Notes: generated by a model not told the origin, from the sequence alone. Shown: positions 12,725 to 25,820, counted from the stretch's first letter. The stretch: 64,000 nucleotides of DNA from Ceraceosorus guamensis (GCF_003144195.1 NW_020290000.1:372001-436000), one strand, 5' to 3'. Made by a program: numbers and translations.

Positions 12725-14181
12725 TCATCGACTGAGCAAGTCCACCTCGTTGTCGTGATCCTGCTCCATATCCACATCGTCTCCGCCGCCATCACCGGCA
12801 CTGGCATCTTTCAAAATGGCCAGCGCATCATCCCAGAGATCTTGTTGTCCCCAGACACCCACGACTGCCGCCACGACGCACCAAGCACCCTCTTCCCCTT
12901 CCATCCGCTGCTGCTCTTCTTCCCATGTGCCTGCGAGTGATGCTGATTTATGGCGCTTGGCTTTTGCTGCGCGCTTAGCTCGATGAAGAGCAACAGCTGC
13001 GATACAAGCCCTTGCCAACGTTCGCAGGATGCTGATCTCGTCCGAAGTGAGCCTGTGGTCGAGGAATGCCAAAAGAGAGAAGAGCCAGTTGGCATAGAGC
13101 TGATGAAGTGCTTGGGGCGCGTTCACGTTGTAGACGTCTTCGTTCGATGCGTGGGCGGGGAGAGGCAAATTGAACCAGTATGGGAAAATGGTCAACAATT
13201 GCAGAATGTGATACTGCGTTGTCGCACACGACGAGTCAAAGCAATGGCTGTAAGTGGCGCGACTAAATGATTTCCGAATGATGAATTCAGCTCACGGACT
13301 GGAGTCGCTTCATTAATGAAGCGCTAGGTTCTCTAGGCAGGACGTGCCCTCCGGCGGCGTCGGTTCCATTCGAGTACCTCCTGGTAGGGTCCAGTCGGGC
13401 CTGCGCTTGCTCTCTCTGCCTCTGACTCTCGTGCGTAGCATAATTGCTAGCTTCCCAGTCATCCCCATCCACCTCTATGCGCACGCCATTGGGTATCGCT
13501 CGTCGGTGCACAAATTCGTACCATTGATCCACCCGGCCCTTTTGCGGCAACTTGCCAAAATTGGGATTGGTGATGGGTCGCGTCGGCGTGGTCGAGACCG
13601 CCTTTTGCCGGAAAGCGACGGATGGAAGGTGCAGACTCAGCACAGAGCACGAAGCAGACATCGTGAGACGCTTCACCTACGAAAGCAGCTTAGACACTCA
13701 CTTCTCGTAGCGCTTTGAAGCGATTCACGTAAGTTGCACGCCATCGCGTCGATGGAATAGCAGGAATCGACGTGATTTCACACGTCCGGACCCTGACGTC
13801 CAGATCTTGTGGTGAAGACAGGAGCTCTTCCGGAGATGCAGGCCCTGCGACTTGCTTGCTGAACTCATTCTGGCGCTTACCGCCTGCTCTTCCGTGCTGT
13901 TCGGCCTCTCGCCTGACCATGGCCAAGTACTGCTCGCCGTCCGTGGGCACGCCGTCAAAATCTGCAGAGAGGTCACCCACTGGCAAAGCTTGATGACCGA
14001 ACTCTCCTCCACGCCCTTCCCAATGAGCATCATCGTTGTACTCTTGCGAGTGCGCATCTTCATCTCCATCATCTTCCCAGAATGCAGAGCTCGCTTTGCC
14101 TCCCATATGCTTGGACTTGCCAGCGGGGGAAATTGCAGAAGAGCTGGGGTTGAAGTCCTCCTCCCTGCGTTGCCTTTTCAT
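12725..14181 (-). CDS. Gemin2/SIP1 (Brr1-like) snRNP assembly factor, three exons, 424 aa
   Basis: Gemin2 binds the Sm pentamer and helps assemble spliceosomal snRNPs in the cytoplasm. Exons are 14181-13702, 13601-13296 and 13213-12725 and sum in frame. The hallmark segment 'ALPVGDLSADFDGVPTDG', followed by 'QYLAMVRREA', is near residues 65-95. The C-terminal helical domain contains NAPQALHQLYANWLFSLL, then LTSDEISILRTLARAC. The C-terminus ends in an Asp-rich tail. An in-frame ATG at 14196 would add five residues. The gene is divergent from RAD18, 654 bp away. Confidence 0.88.
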
Positions 14182-14834
14182 CACTCGAGCGCACATTTCC
14201 CCAAGACGAGCCGAATGAGGGGCGTGCGCGCGATGACGAGGGGTACGGTGCGTTTGGACTGCAAGGTGTGATGGATGGTGAACGAATGCTGAGCTGCAAC
14301 AGAATGAGAAGCCGCACTCGGGAAGAAAATCGGGAGGTGGAGGGGGCAAGCAGCTGAATACACACAAGCAGCACACACAGCACTCAACGTAAGCCTTCAC
14401 GAATCAGCACAGCTACTCGCACAACGGCCGATCGGACGCTCTTAAGCAAAATCGTGAACACTTAGGTTCTCCCATTAGAGCATCAATTATTGTAGCTTTA
14501 ATCATAATAGTGAATTGTGGAGCAGCAGCAGCAGCAGCACGCGATGAAGCGCGACGCGTGCTCATCCAATTTCACAGCCGCCGCCGCATTTTTGTCATCA
14601 ATCAGCATCGATCACCCATGCACCGCAAGCGTGAACATCGCATGGCGCAGCATTATTATTGTTACGCGTCTTCGTTCACACTTCCTGTCTTTGTACAACG
14701 ACAACCGTTAATCGTCATCGATTTGTCACAGATCAGGTCTCCATTTTCGCTCCAGCGAGCATTCCCGGCTACGGCTACGAAGCGCACAAGACAAGTACGA
14801 CAGCGTCGGAAGTCGCCTTCTGTACCGCAACTCG
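14182..14834. promoter_or_regulatory. Divergent promoter between Gemin2 and RAD18 genes
   Basis: About 650 bp separate the two divergent start codons. The region has an AT-rich core at 14470-14515, which includes ATTATTGTAGCTTTAATCAT, and a six-unit AGC run at 14521-14538. No ORF with family features is present, so I read this as a bidirectional regulatory region. Confidence 0.45.
14521..14538. repeat. (AGC)6 microsatellite
   Basis: Six AGC (CTG complement) units in the Gemin2/RAD18 intergenic region, not in a supported coding frame. Confidence 0.85.
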
Positions 14835-16492
14835 ATGCCCCTCAACTTTGCCTCCGCCTCTGCCTCCACCTCTGCCGCGCCAAGATGGGATCTCAACGCT
14901 GCCGACGACCCAGCAGATTGGGAGGATGAATTTTCCTATCTCAAGCCTCTGGATGCCGCTTTGCGGTGCGAGCTTTGCTTTGTGAGCACGTTCACGAGCG
15001 CCGACGTGTCTTGACGAGCTCCGCGTCGGGACGGAGTCGCTTCGTTTCGCACATTCGCGATAGGTGGCGGTGTACCTTGCGGCTGGAAAAAGATGCTCTG
15101 GCACTTATGCTGACCCACGATGCCTCGCTCGCCGCGCGCAGGATGTTTTCAGAGCTCCCGTCTCGTTGCGCTGCGGCCACACGTTTTGCTCGACATGCGT
15201 GCGCAACGCCATCAATCAAGGTGGAGCAGGAGGACAGGAATGTCCAAAGTGTAGAGCAAAGGCGCAGGACTCTCATCTGACACCACAGATTGCTCTCGAG
15301 ACGGCGGCCGAAGCTTGGAGGGATGCTAGGTGAGTTTTGCTGAGGGGCCATGATTGGTGGATCAGCGACGTGCATCTGACCTCCCCTCATACTAGGGCGC
15401 GGCTTTACGACTTGCAGACCGCACGCAAAGCTGCTGCAGAAGGAGCCAAGTCAGAAGCTACTTCGCCTCGCGGGCTCAAGCGCAAGGCGAGCGAAGAGCC
15501 GAATACGTCTACCTCGAGTTCTCGGACCGCTCTCTCACCACCCAACAGCTCCCTGCGTCAGACGAGATCATCATCACGAAGGCAAGAGACGAATGCTGTT
15601 GGTCCATCCTCCAAGCCAGAGTACGTCGTCGTCTCCGATGACGATGACGGTGACGTGTCTTATGTACCCTCGAATCACGCATCACCCAGCAAGCGTGGCA
15701 GTCCTTCGAAGAAGTCCCCAGCTAAAGCCCCTCCTGAAGCTGATGCCAGTGAGAGGGTGCAGTGTCCTTTGTGCAGTCACACTTTCACGCTCGCTGCCCT
15801 AAATCGTCACTTGGATCGAGGGGTACCTTGCTCGCCAGACGATCCGCCTCCTATTGCAGCTGAAAGTGGTCTTGCAACGCCAAGAAGCACGATGAGCACA
15901 GGCTGGTTCACTGCCAAGGCACAGGGCAATGGCGCCAGCATTCCTAAGGGAGCCAAGCTCGTCCGCCCTCCCTACGTCTCCCTCAGGGAAAAGCAGATCC
16001 GGGAGCTGCTGATGGAGCACAGGCTAAGCATTGCGGGAAGCAAGGAAAGGAGGATAGAGAGACACCGGCATTGGGTCAATATTTACAACGCAAACTTGGA
16101 CGCGTCCGAAAGGAATAGAAGGACTGTAGCACAGTTGAGGAGGGAGATGGAGGAGTGGGACAAGGGACAGGACGATGCGGAGCGACAAAAAGCGCGAGGC
16201 GGTGCCATCTCGGAGAAGCGAGCCAAGGATTGGGCGGTGAGTGAGACATGCAAGTGTGGCTGCTGATGCGAAGAATTGCGAACTCTTATTAATGATGAGC
16301 TGTCTACGGCTGTAGGGTCACCACAATGCTCAATTTTCCGAGCTCACTGCAGCTGCGAGAGATTCTCACAGACGCAACAGAGAGGCGCATCGTCCCTCTA
16401 ATCAAGTCGACTCTGGAAACGGGCGACAACTCGACGCCCCCGTGCCAACCTTGGCACCGGGGGCCGATTCCTCTGCAGAGACCTCTGTATAG
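14835..16492 (+). CDS. RAD18: RAD18 post-replication repair E3 ubiquitin ligase, four exons, 450 aa
   Basis: Rad18 pairs with Rad6 to monoubiquitinate PCNA at stalled forks. Exons 14835-14981, 15142-15329, 15396-16236 and 16316-16492 sum in frame. The RING begins with CELC at about residues 46-49, continues over the first intron into the 'LRCGHTFCSTC' core, and ends with CPKC near 86. A UBZ4-type zinc finger, 'CPLC...H...C' (CPLCSHTFTLAALNRHLD, then C), spans about 235-257. A SAP motif, 'SLREKQIRELLMEHRLSI', sits near 300-320, followed by a basic helical Rad6-binding-like region. Order and length fit fungal Rad18. The linker between RING and UBZ is Ser/Lys-rich with an acidic patch. Confidence 0.95.
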
Positions 16493-17417
16493 CAATGACA
16501 TTCCTGCGGCATTGCGTGACAAATCCGAGTGAAAGTCATGCCGATGCCGCACTTTCCAAAGTCTTGACGTCATGCTACTGTCGGATCAGCTCATAAGCGT
16601 GGTGCGTCGGACTATCGTTGAAGCCTACAGCTTCGTTGCCATCTGCCAATCGACTCTGGCTGCCTACGCTATGTTCAAGATGGGAGACTTACGGAGCATC
16701 GACATGCGGTCACCCTAATCGTTGTCCCACAGATTCATCGATAAAGGTGCGCAAATCTCGAATGACTCTCCGACTTGCTAAAGGTATGCCGTCGATGCAC
16801 CAGCGTCTGCGCACTCGCATCAAGGTTTGCCGGTGTAGCGCTTGGATTGGGCCACGCATGGCTGATGATCGTGTCTATGTCACCGCATATGTCTTCATGT
16901 GGTTCCAAATGTTCGGTGTCGCGTGAGGATCGTCATGCTGCTTGTTCCGGACCAGGCTCCATTTGTCGGCCGAGAGAAGGGGTGATGATGCGGGCGGGTG
17001 CATTCACGTGATTCGTGATTCTGATTCAATTTCAAAATTGACGATGTGCGCCATCCCTAATGCCTACATTCTTGATTTGTGATTCTTGACTCTTTGATTC
17101 AATTCTCCAAGCTCAAAGCCCAGCTGAAGGCTTGGATGTGCACACGCCCGCTCTACTGTGTCGCTCCTTGTTCCGCAATCCGACCGTACTTCTTGGGCCT
17201 ACTTCACGCTTCAACCCTGGCACCGCTACGTGCCGAAATCCAACTCTTCAGAATTTCGATTACCTGCATACATCTCGCTCAGCCAGGTCGTGCGCTGCCG
17301 AGCATCAAGGCAAACGGCTTTCATCACGCTGCTACACCACTCAACAGGCAAGCGATTTCGCAGCTCTCGACACATTTGTCATCTCGCTGTTTCTCTGAAA
17401 TCCTCTTTGTGCATCTC
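16493..17417. other. Intergenic region upstream of the PYM gene
   Basis: No supported gene. An AT-rich patch at about 17000-17110 is built from repeats of ATTCNTGATTC and GACTC words, resembling patches at 181-330, 31720-31860 and 58140-58390. Confidence 0.45.
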
Positions 17418-18256
17418 ATGTCGAAGCCGGCTGTACCAGGTCAAGCCACCACGGCGAGCGGGATTGTAGAGAGTGGGCAAGAGCGGGTGATTCCTGGTAG
17501 CGTAAGGGCAGATGGCAGGTAAGTCGGTAGATCGATGCGTGTGCCTCCCAGCGGTCACATCCGAGATCTTCTTGAGGAGGCTGTATCCAAGAGGATGAGG
17601 GCAGCTGATTCTCGCCGCCGCGTCTCATGATTCATAGCCAGCGGAAGGAACGCAAAGTAAGACCAGGCTTTACCCCTGCGGAAGACGTGGGCCGATTTAG
17701 GTCTAGCAGGCAGCAAGCAGCAGAGGCGCTCTCACGCCGGCCACCACCTGGCTCCGTTCCTGGCAGTCTGAATGCTGCCAGCGGAGCAGCTGGGCCAAGT
17801 GTCGGGCTATCAGCGGCAAGGAGCGCCAGGAGCGGGGCAGTCTCCAGCTCTACTGCTCCTGGCGCTGCGCCACGAGCGCAAGCGTCCAGCAAAGCGGACG
17901 AATCCACATCGTGGAGAAGTATGCGAAAGACGAGCGCGTCTCAGACACCTGATGCTTGGGACGACGACGACGATCGGACACCAGCGAAGACGACGGCTGC
18001 AGTACCCAACAAGGACAAGCGGCTCAGTGCTGCGAACAGTGCTTCGGCGCTTTCAGAAGATTCTCGAAGGGCGCGAGCAGTGGCCAAGAAGCTTCGAGCG
18101 GCCGAAGCTCTTCAGGACAAACAGCAAGCGGGTGAAGAGAAGCTGTCGACAGAGCAACGCGCAAAAGTAGACGGAATCGAAAGACTGAGGCAGGAATTGA
18201 AGGCTCTGGAAGTCAAGGACGAAGCGCGAAAAAGTGACAAACTGGAGAAGGAGTGA
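17418..18256 (+). CDS. PYM (partner of Y14 and Mago) homolog, two exons, 239 aa
   Basis: PYM binds the Mago-Y14 heterodimer and removes exon-junction complexes during translation. Exons 17418-17518 and 17638-18256 join in frame (720 nt). The N-terminal Mago/Y14-binding segment is visible as 'VIPGSVRADGSQRKERKVRP', followed by GFTPAEDV, split by the intron in the DGS codon. It matches the family pattern of a PxSxRPDGxxRKxxRV motif followed by GY/FxPxExV. The middle is Ala/Ser-rich and disordered. The C-terminus has a conserved helix, 'KKLRAAEALQDKQQAGEEKL', leading to a final coiled coil. Low complexity in the middle limits certainty of the exact length. Confidence 0.85.
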
Positions 18257-21200
18257 CTTGTCTGTCTGCTCTGCTCGTCATCGCGTGGGATACGTAGGCG
18301 AAATATGCTCGCGCCGCCGACGGGTCACGAAGACAATCAGTCCGGTGCTTGAATCGACTCAACTGCCCGTCGCTATAGAAACTACCCCTGCACTTCTTGA
18401 ACCAAGAGCGGTTGCTCAACTCCGGTCGCAGCTAGCACAGGCTCAAGCACACAGATTGGCCGCTCCTTGCTGGAAGTTTCTGACACTGTCAGCGCCCGAA
18501 ACATTTGCCTGTGGCCAACGCGGCGTTACCCAGCCGTTGGAAAGTGGGGTCACACGTCGTCGCTGCATGGAGCTTACTGCAGCGACATGCCAATGCAATT
18601 CAATACCCTTCAATCGTGTCGGATGCCACGCTCGACAAGAATTGTCGCAGGTGTTTCTGTGGTGAAGACTATCCTCGGCGTGCAAGTCAAGAACGCTAGT
18701 TCGGGAATCTTCAGGGCGCTAAGTACGGTTCACTGCATAAGGTTCGCCGTGCCATGCGAGGTGCGCGGGTCACGCCGCTGCGAGCAACTGGATGGAGTCT
18801 CGCACTAACCTCGACCGAACACGCACTCCCTTCATCGTGTACATTCAGCAAGGCCCTTCCTCGAGCAAGCGGTGCTAGGGAACCCTGGCCACGGAGCGTT
18901 GAGTCCAATGCTAAGACGAAATCGAGCAGCTAGCGCGAGGTGCCGCCTTGGCTCAGAATGGAAAGGCCGGGTGAGCTGCCTGCGAGGCAAATTCGCTCTG
19001 AGCGATGCGAGATGCGTAGAGACTGTACAGGCAAGTCCTCGACATTTCCAAGAGCAATGCAAGAGCGCATCGCATCACGAACGAAATTGGCGACATCCAT
19101 GGCAAATGGTGTTCCGTGCGTGCGATCTAAGCACTCTCGGCTGGCAGACTGTGCCATCCGCATCGATGTTTGAGCAGCCATGGCAACAGCAACACGAGGT
19201 GGATGCGCCGAGAACTGCTGGTAGCCGAGTCGATCGAGATCGAGGCGAAGTCGTTTCGGAAGCTATCTCTATGCTTTCTCCGTGATCAGATTGAGCCTTG
19301 GCGTACTACTCGATGCTGTGCAATCAAAGTTGTGGGGACCCTACATAGCAACGGCCGGTGCTGTCTGTGCTGTGAACATCGCTTGCTCAGCTAGCTGCTG
19401 CTGGCGTAGACCCGCGCAAGTCTATCGCAGCCGGTCAACAGCAGCAGCACGGGACAAGGAAGCAAGCAAGGCGTGAATGCGACACGTGAGATCTCCAGCA
19501 GAAGCGTCGCGCGACCGTTCACGCGCCGCGATGCAGCGAGATCAGACCGAGACGATGCGAGTCTAGCGCACTTTCACACCCGCGCGCCTAAGCGAGGTTT
19601 GGGAAACTGCAACAGTGAGCAAGCACGAGGGCGGGCTAAAGTTGTGGCTTGGGAGCGGTGCTGTCGCGCTAAAGCAAGAAGCGCCAAGACACGCACGCCA
19701 AGCATGGAATATCTCATCCGACTTTGACTGCTGCGCGCGCGGCGACTTCGCTGCTGCTGCTGCTGCACAATAAGCGCTTGTGCTCTGTGCACCCTCTTCG
19801 AGACCCATCAGTCGACGATGCAGGGATGATGTTGTTGTAGAGCGAGCAGGGTGCACGGTCATGACATGTGCTGCATGCTCGCTGCCAAGACCTCGATCAG
19901 CTTTCATATCGCCCAAATGCGGCACCAAATAACCGCACCCACCGGCCTTTTGTTGATGGGTGTCATGTCATCCAGGGATCATCAGCTCATCAGCCGGCCG
20001 CACCAGCCGCTGTGCCGCGGGTTGGAGGTGTTGCCTTTTTTTTTTTGCTGTTGAAAGAGCAACGATGCTATGCTTTGCGCCGCCCATGAGGAACCAGAGT
20101 CACGAGTGAGAATCAGGATTGGGCGTGTCCGACATGCAGTAGTCGGAGCCTGGCTGAGCAACATGGGTCGCGCGCAATCCGTAAGCAGCAGGTACCTGGG
20201 TGCAGGAGCTACTCAAACACTTCGCAGGTCGCATACCGAGTGTTGCATGGTCAAGCCCAGAAGATTGTCGACATGAGTGTCGTGCCAATTTAGCTCTTTG
20301 CCGAGTCAGCGCTAAGAAGTGCATTTTGCCGCGCGTTGCAGGAGGGGGCAGTGTGAGGTGAGCAAAATCTGATGAGTGTCTGCGAGGGCGTGTTGAGCGT
20401 CGAGCGTGCCCATTTGGCTTGCGACGCCATGCGCATCATTCGTCGGGCCCCGCTCGAGACGAGGTGAACGTGATAGCCATGATTTGCGAGCAGCATATAG
20501 CGACGCACCAAAAGAATCGCCTCTTATCTCCACTTTTGCAAGCCATAGCAGCGCCAAAGAACCAAAGATTCACGCATGTTATCAGGGACGATCTCATCAG
20601 CTTCGTGAATTGACTTTGCGATGTTCCGGCGAATCGAAGAGATAACATTCATTGATTCCACACCAGCAGCAGCAGATCTAGAGTCACGAGTCACGAGTAA
20701 AGTTGCGAGTCTCGAACAAAGTATGTCGAACCTCTCCTGCAATTAAGCGCAAAATCGCACCTCGATCTGAATTCACGATTGCTGCTGACGACTTAATTGC
20801 AGCTTCTATTCCTGCATGTGCATGTGGCGTCTCTTGCGTCACCGGCGTTTATCGGTACACAGTTCGCAAGGTGCAGCTAGCAGATGCTGCTGCATGGATT
20901 CACCGTTCAAAACTCGTGACTACGACTTGCGCTAGCATAGCATGCACGACCGGCAAAATGCACGTCACTGGGCCTAATCTGCTCTGCCCAGAGGCCAATC
21001 TAAGCGCTCTCCTCACAGCCCTAGCTGCAAGCAGTCGCGAGTTCCAAACACCGGCAGCAGCGCTTTTAGTTAATTTGCAGCGCTGAGGTCATTCAAGATA
21101 AGCCACCAAATGGTGACGACCATCCTGATTTCGCACCGCAAGGCACAAAAGCTCTCCCTTCATTTGCACGCGCCCCTCCATAGGCTCAAATTAAATTGCG

Positions 21201-21720
21201 GTAGCGTCGACTTGGCGGTAGCGATATTGAAAGGAGGTAGCTCCACTGATTCCTCCGTCTCTCGGTTGCCTCTTGGCAAAGGTTAATGATGTGCTGTCGA
21301 ACGTGTACGCATGTCTGAGTGCAGTGAATGGCACTGCAGGAGCACTTTGCCTGCCACTTTGTCACCCAACTCAAGACTGAATGAAAGCGCCCAAGCCAAT
21401 GCCGCCGGTCAAGCAGAATTTCGGCCAAGAGCACAGCCAGGTCGAAAGACGAGAAGGTATGTGATTGCGCTGAGTCGAACAGGACGTGCGGGCCCAAGCA
21501 GACGTGTGTACATATACAGATGGCACGATGCGATACTGCCTAGTCCAGCCCTCACACGTCAGCTGGGAGTGGTAAAGGTCTCCAACTCGACACACTCTGC
21601 CACTCACACGAGAGCAACCGTACAATTATCCAAGTTGTTCGATGAGCAGATTCAGAAGCTCGACGACGACAAAGCACACTTTAGTACCGTCGCGACAAAT
21701 CGCCGCGCAGCTTGCTCACG
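18257..21720. other. Gene-poor region of about 3.5 kb
   Basis: Frames up to about 170 codons are open on both strands but overlap each other, lack family motifs and have no consistent splice structure. Visible landmarks are CTG5 at 19751-19765, an 11-T tract at 20036-20046, and CACGAGTCACGAGT words at 20685-20710. I found no transposase, reverse transcriptase or terminal repeats. It could contain a fast-evolving or noncoding gene that I cannot see. Confidence 0.4.
19751..19765. repeat. (CTG)5 microsatellite
   Basis: Five CTG units in noncoding DNA, one of several CTG/CAG runs confined to intergenic sequence. Confidence 0.8.
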
Positions 21721-23987
21721 ATGGATCCTACACCCGGCCAGGCGTATGACTCTGCTTCGCCTCCAGCGACACCAAAGCCAGCTAGACTCCGCAACACCTC
21801 TGCACCACCACGTATGAAGCTGCCCCACGGTCTTGCGCCACTCAGCCAACTCAATGACGAAAGCAGATCCGCCTCCTATCGAGATGAGCGGAGGCCATCA
21901 CAGCCGGACGCGAGCTCCGCAAGTAGCGAAAGCGGCGGTCTTCTCACTTCTCCAGATGACCGAAGCCGAAAGCCGTCCAACCAATCATCTTCTGTCTCCT
22001 TCGCTCCTTTGCCCATCACACGTCAACCATCTCCAGATGACAAGGAGAGTTTGACAGCGACCGCAACAGCAAGCCCCACTTCCAAGGACTTGGAAAAAGG
22101 AGCAGGCCTGGATGAAGACGAGCTCAAGAAAGCAGACGGGACGCTGCTGGCTTTCAAGAATTCGACTTCCGGGGCGAGGAGGGGATCGGCGGCGACGATG
22201 CTCAGCGTTGGATCGGTCGGCGAGCGCATGGCGGCGTGCAACCAATCCAACAACTACAACGATACTTTGGGAGCCTACGGTGCTGGTTCCTCATCACCCA
22301 ACTCCGATCCTATCACACCATCTCGAACGCCGTTGGTGACCGAGCTGGCAGAAGGTACGGATCCTTTGAAGTGGACCCTGAAATTCAAATGCTGGGCCAC
22401 CGCCGTATACTGCTTGATGATCTTGTCGACGACGTACGGTTCTTCGTCATACGCGGCATCCGCCATCACCGTCGAGCGGGAGTGGGGCTTGTCAAGACCG
22501 CTCGCCACCTCCGGCACATCCCTGTGGGTGCTCGGCTTCGCAGTCGGTCCCTTGCTTTTCGGTCCCACAAGCGAAGTCGTCGGTCGTCGTCCAGTCTATC
22601 TCGTCTCTTTCGCTCTCCTCACCATCGCCAACATCGTTGCGTGCGTCGCACCTGACATCGAAGTCCTGCTCGCTATGCGCTTCATCGGCGGCTGCATGGG
22701 CTCGTCGGCTCTCAACAATGTCGCAGCATCCATTTCCGATATGGTACGAGTGCGTGACCGTTTGAGATATTTGACCATGTACCGTGAGTGTGGGAGACGC
22801 GACGTCAGCATCTTGCCATGCAGTCACTGATCTTCGCCCCCCACCGTGTCACCTGTCAGGCATTGTCTCTTTCGGCGGTCCAACTCTTGGTCCACTCGTC
22901 GGTACCTTCCTCAACCAAGCGTCTTGGCGATGGAACCTTGCCGTGCTGCCCTTCTTTTCCTTTGCGACTTTGGTGCTCTACGCTACCACCGTGCCCGAAT
23001 CGCATCGAGTCACCATCGCCCGCAAGCAGCTCGAGCAACGACAGAAGGAGCACGAAAAGGAGGTAGAGAAACTTTGCGAGGAGGGCAAAATGACTCGATC
23101 TACCGGGGACAGGAGCAATAGAGAGCTAGGCGGCCCTTCGCTGATGCAGCGCTACAAGACGGCTCTGTCCATGCCTTTCGTGTTGCTCTTCACCGAGCCC
23201 ATCGTTGGCATCGTGTGCATCTACACCGCGTGAGTAGTTCGACAAACACGATGATTTGTCCGTTGGACTGACTTGAAGTTCCCGTTCTTCATAGGCTGCT
23301 GTATGGTTTACTCTACGGCATTATCGCAGCTTTCCCTCTCGTCTGGCAAGATATTAGGGGTAGAAGTCCAGAGTATGCATCTACCGTTTTCCTCACACGT
23401 GAGTCTTCACCTTGCCACGGTCTCCATACCTATTCTGACCAACGTTGGGCCATCCAAACTCTTCAGTGCTCGGCGGTTTCTGCCTTGGGGCCGGCCTGAT
23501 CGGATGCTGGCTACAAGACAAGTCTTATAAACGCCAATACGATGCGGGAGAGGTGACGCCAGAGTCGCGAATCGGTCCTGCAACTTGGGCCAGTTTCTTC
23601 GTGCCAGTCGGTCTCTTCGTCTTTGGCTGGACGGCACCCTACGACAGGCTGGTCGGCAGTCTCGACATCCACTGGGCGGTCCCTTGCATCGCGTTGGTCA
23701 TCTTCGCTTTCGGCATGCAAGTCGTCTTCAACTCGTGGTTGTCCTACTTGGGCGACGCGTACGCTCCAGTCGCCGCTTCGGCCATGGCGGCAGCCACCTT
23801 CTCCAGATCGCTGCTCGGCGCTGCTTTTCCGCTCTTCTTGAGACAATGGATGCTGGTATGGAGCGTGCAGATCGTCTTCTCCATTCTGGGCGGACTCAGC
23901 ATTCTTCTCTCTTTCGGAGGTTTGCTCTTTGTCCGCTACGGACCTCGCATCCGCGCCCGTTCCACGCGCACGGCCACGGAGGATTGA
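21721..23987 (+). CDS. MFS transporter, DHA1/polyamine-type, four exons, 685 aa
   Basis: Exons 21721-22783, 22860-23229, 23295-23398 and 23467-23987 sum in frame. The first ~210 residues are Ser/Pro-rich and likely a cytosolic disordered tail (MDPTPGQAYDSASPPATPKP). Membrane segments begin after 'DPLKWTLKFKCW', which resembles the DP-xNW entry motif of fungal DHA1 carriers. The motif GPTSEVVGRRPV is the MFS motif-A equivalent between helices 2 and 3. 'GIVSFGGPTLGPLVGTFL' matches the motif C region in helix 5 (its first G is spelled by the splice junction and may read R). A charged central loop separates the two six-helix halves. Substrate is unknown; polyamine or drug efflux is typical of relatives. 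The ATG at 21721 is the first in frame. Confidence 0.88.
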
Positions 23988-24206
23988 TTGGCTTTGACCA
24001 TTCTCTGTAAATAGTCTTGATTAAAAAGGAAAAGCCTCTCGCACACCTGTATCATACAACCTGATTCGCTCCACGAACCCCGTCACTTGCCTCATCAATA
24101 CGCGCAATGTACATTTCGAAGGCCAGTCCCAGTGGTTCAGCGCACACTTGATTCGCATTGGGTGTTGTGGTCGTGCTGCCCTTCGAGGCTGTGATGATGT
24201 ATGCAT

Positions 24207-25820
24207 TCAGCCAAGGACCCTCCTGAGGTCAGCCGTGCCACCAGAAATTTCGACAAGAGTGACTGGACATCTTGAGTGCTCGTCGACATAGCCATGAGCG
24301 CAAGTATAGCAGAGGGCGTAGCCGGTAGGCAGCACGCAAGGATTGTTGATGGGCGTGCTTCCACAAAGAGGACAGGCGTTGTGCAGCAGGACATCCTTGG
24401 TCTCTTTGAGGACCCGTCGACCGTCTTTATCGACCTTGCGTGTGGGTGCCGCTCGAGTGGTGGAGATAAGGGGCTGCTTGTACGCTGGGTCGCGTTTGTA
24501 CAGACAGCCTTGAGGGTGTGGCAAGAGAGGCTTCGGGCCAGGGAACAACGGTAAATCTCCATCTGCTCCCGCTGGCCCCCCGTTCGCGGCTGCTCCTCCT
24601 CCTCCTCCTCGCGAGCCGCCTCGTCTTCGACGTGGATTGTCCGCCGAGTACCACCACTCGAGGAATTTGAAGAAGAAGATGGAAGCGGGGAGAGCATACT
24701 TGAGCGCTTCAAAAAAGATGAAAGGTGACGCGCGCAACAAGGCTAAAGCGAATGAGATGGGTGATCGTAGCGGGTTTGGCATATCCGGCGGTAGCAGGGG
24801 TGGGGAGGCAGGCTGCGCCAGGTGGATGGAAGGTGAAGATGATAAGCAACGTCAGCAAGCTCAACGGACGGCGCAGGCTCAAAGAGTACATCGAGCTCAC
24901 ATAGTCCTCTGCGCTGACTCTTCGGACGTCAACGCGCATCGCTTGCAACCAGGGCCTCCAGTATGGTGTCCTGTCGAACAGATAGGCCACGTTATATGAC
25001 AAGAGCCAAAGTTGATACCCTGCTCCGACGTAAGGATAGCCACTTCTGAAGCACTTGCGAAACAATTCTCTCAATTGTTCTGTACGGCTCGTTTGTGCCT
25101 GAGCGTTTTGGGCCAAGTGAGAGTATCAGGAAAAGAACCCTGGCATGGACTGCCGCTCGCTGCATCGAGAGGCGCACGCATTCGACTCACTGTTCCAGCA
25201 AACCGTCTGGCGGCGCCTCCGCTGTCTCCTTGCTCATCCTCATCATCGAACAGCCCGCCTTGGGGAGCGCCACCTCCGATGCTTTCCCAATAGTCATGCA
25301 GCTTTGATTTGATCCACGGCGCACCCACTAGCAAGAACAGACTCAGATTGATCTCCCTTGACCGGAGCTTTTCGTAGCGTGCCAGAGAAGTGCGCGTACT
25401 ACCTGTGCTGAAAGCTTTGCTGCGAGAAGATGACAAGCCTGGTCTCCTCCTTCTGCGCAAACCATAGAAGTTTTCGGCGAACGAAGAGCCTGACAGAGGA
25501 GAGGGGGGCCAGCAGCGGTGAGCGATTTCCCGACACTGCACGGAACAGCCATCCATGGCCGATTACTTTCTCAACTCACCCCACGTGGTCAAGTAATGTC
25601 GTTCCACAGCGAACATGGCGAGCGCATACACCTCATCGAAGCGGTTGGCGACCCTTATCAAGTACCTAGGATTTCTCTGCGCAAGGACTGCCAGGACATA
25701 CCTCAGAGCTGGCTTGAGTAGATCCCGGAGCTGATCTTGAGCTATCAGTTCGAAGAAGGAGGGCCTGAAGGGATCGCCTTGCTGACCCGAGGTCGGGTCT
25801 ACTGACTGCAATAAATCCAT
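24207..25820 (-). CDS. PEX12: Peroxin-12 (PEX12), four exons, 447 aa
   Basis: Pex12 is one of three RING peroxins in the peroxisomal membrane ubiquitin ligase that recycles the import receptor Pex5. Exons 25820-25580, 25489-25191, 25098-24901 and 24812-24207 sum in frame. The N-terminus, '[20 protein letters not shown]', then '[17 protein letters not shown]', is the conserved Pex2/10/12 N-domain. '[20 protein letters not shown]' continues that domain. The C-terminal RING, CPLC...C...CYTC...CPVTL, has the reduced Cys set typical of Pex12. A Gly/Arg-rich linker sits between the last membrane helix and the RING. It converges with the MFS gene 220 bp away. Confidence 0.93.

Noticed and set aside
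18872-19285. 137-codon open frame in the gene-poor region
   Set aside because: No motif, overlapping open frames on the other strand, and no splice partner exons.
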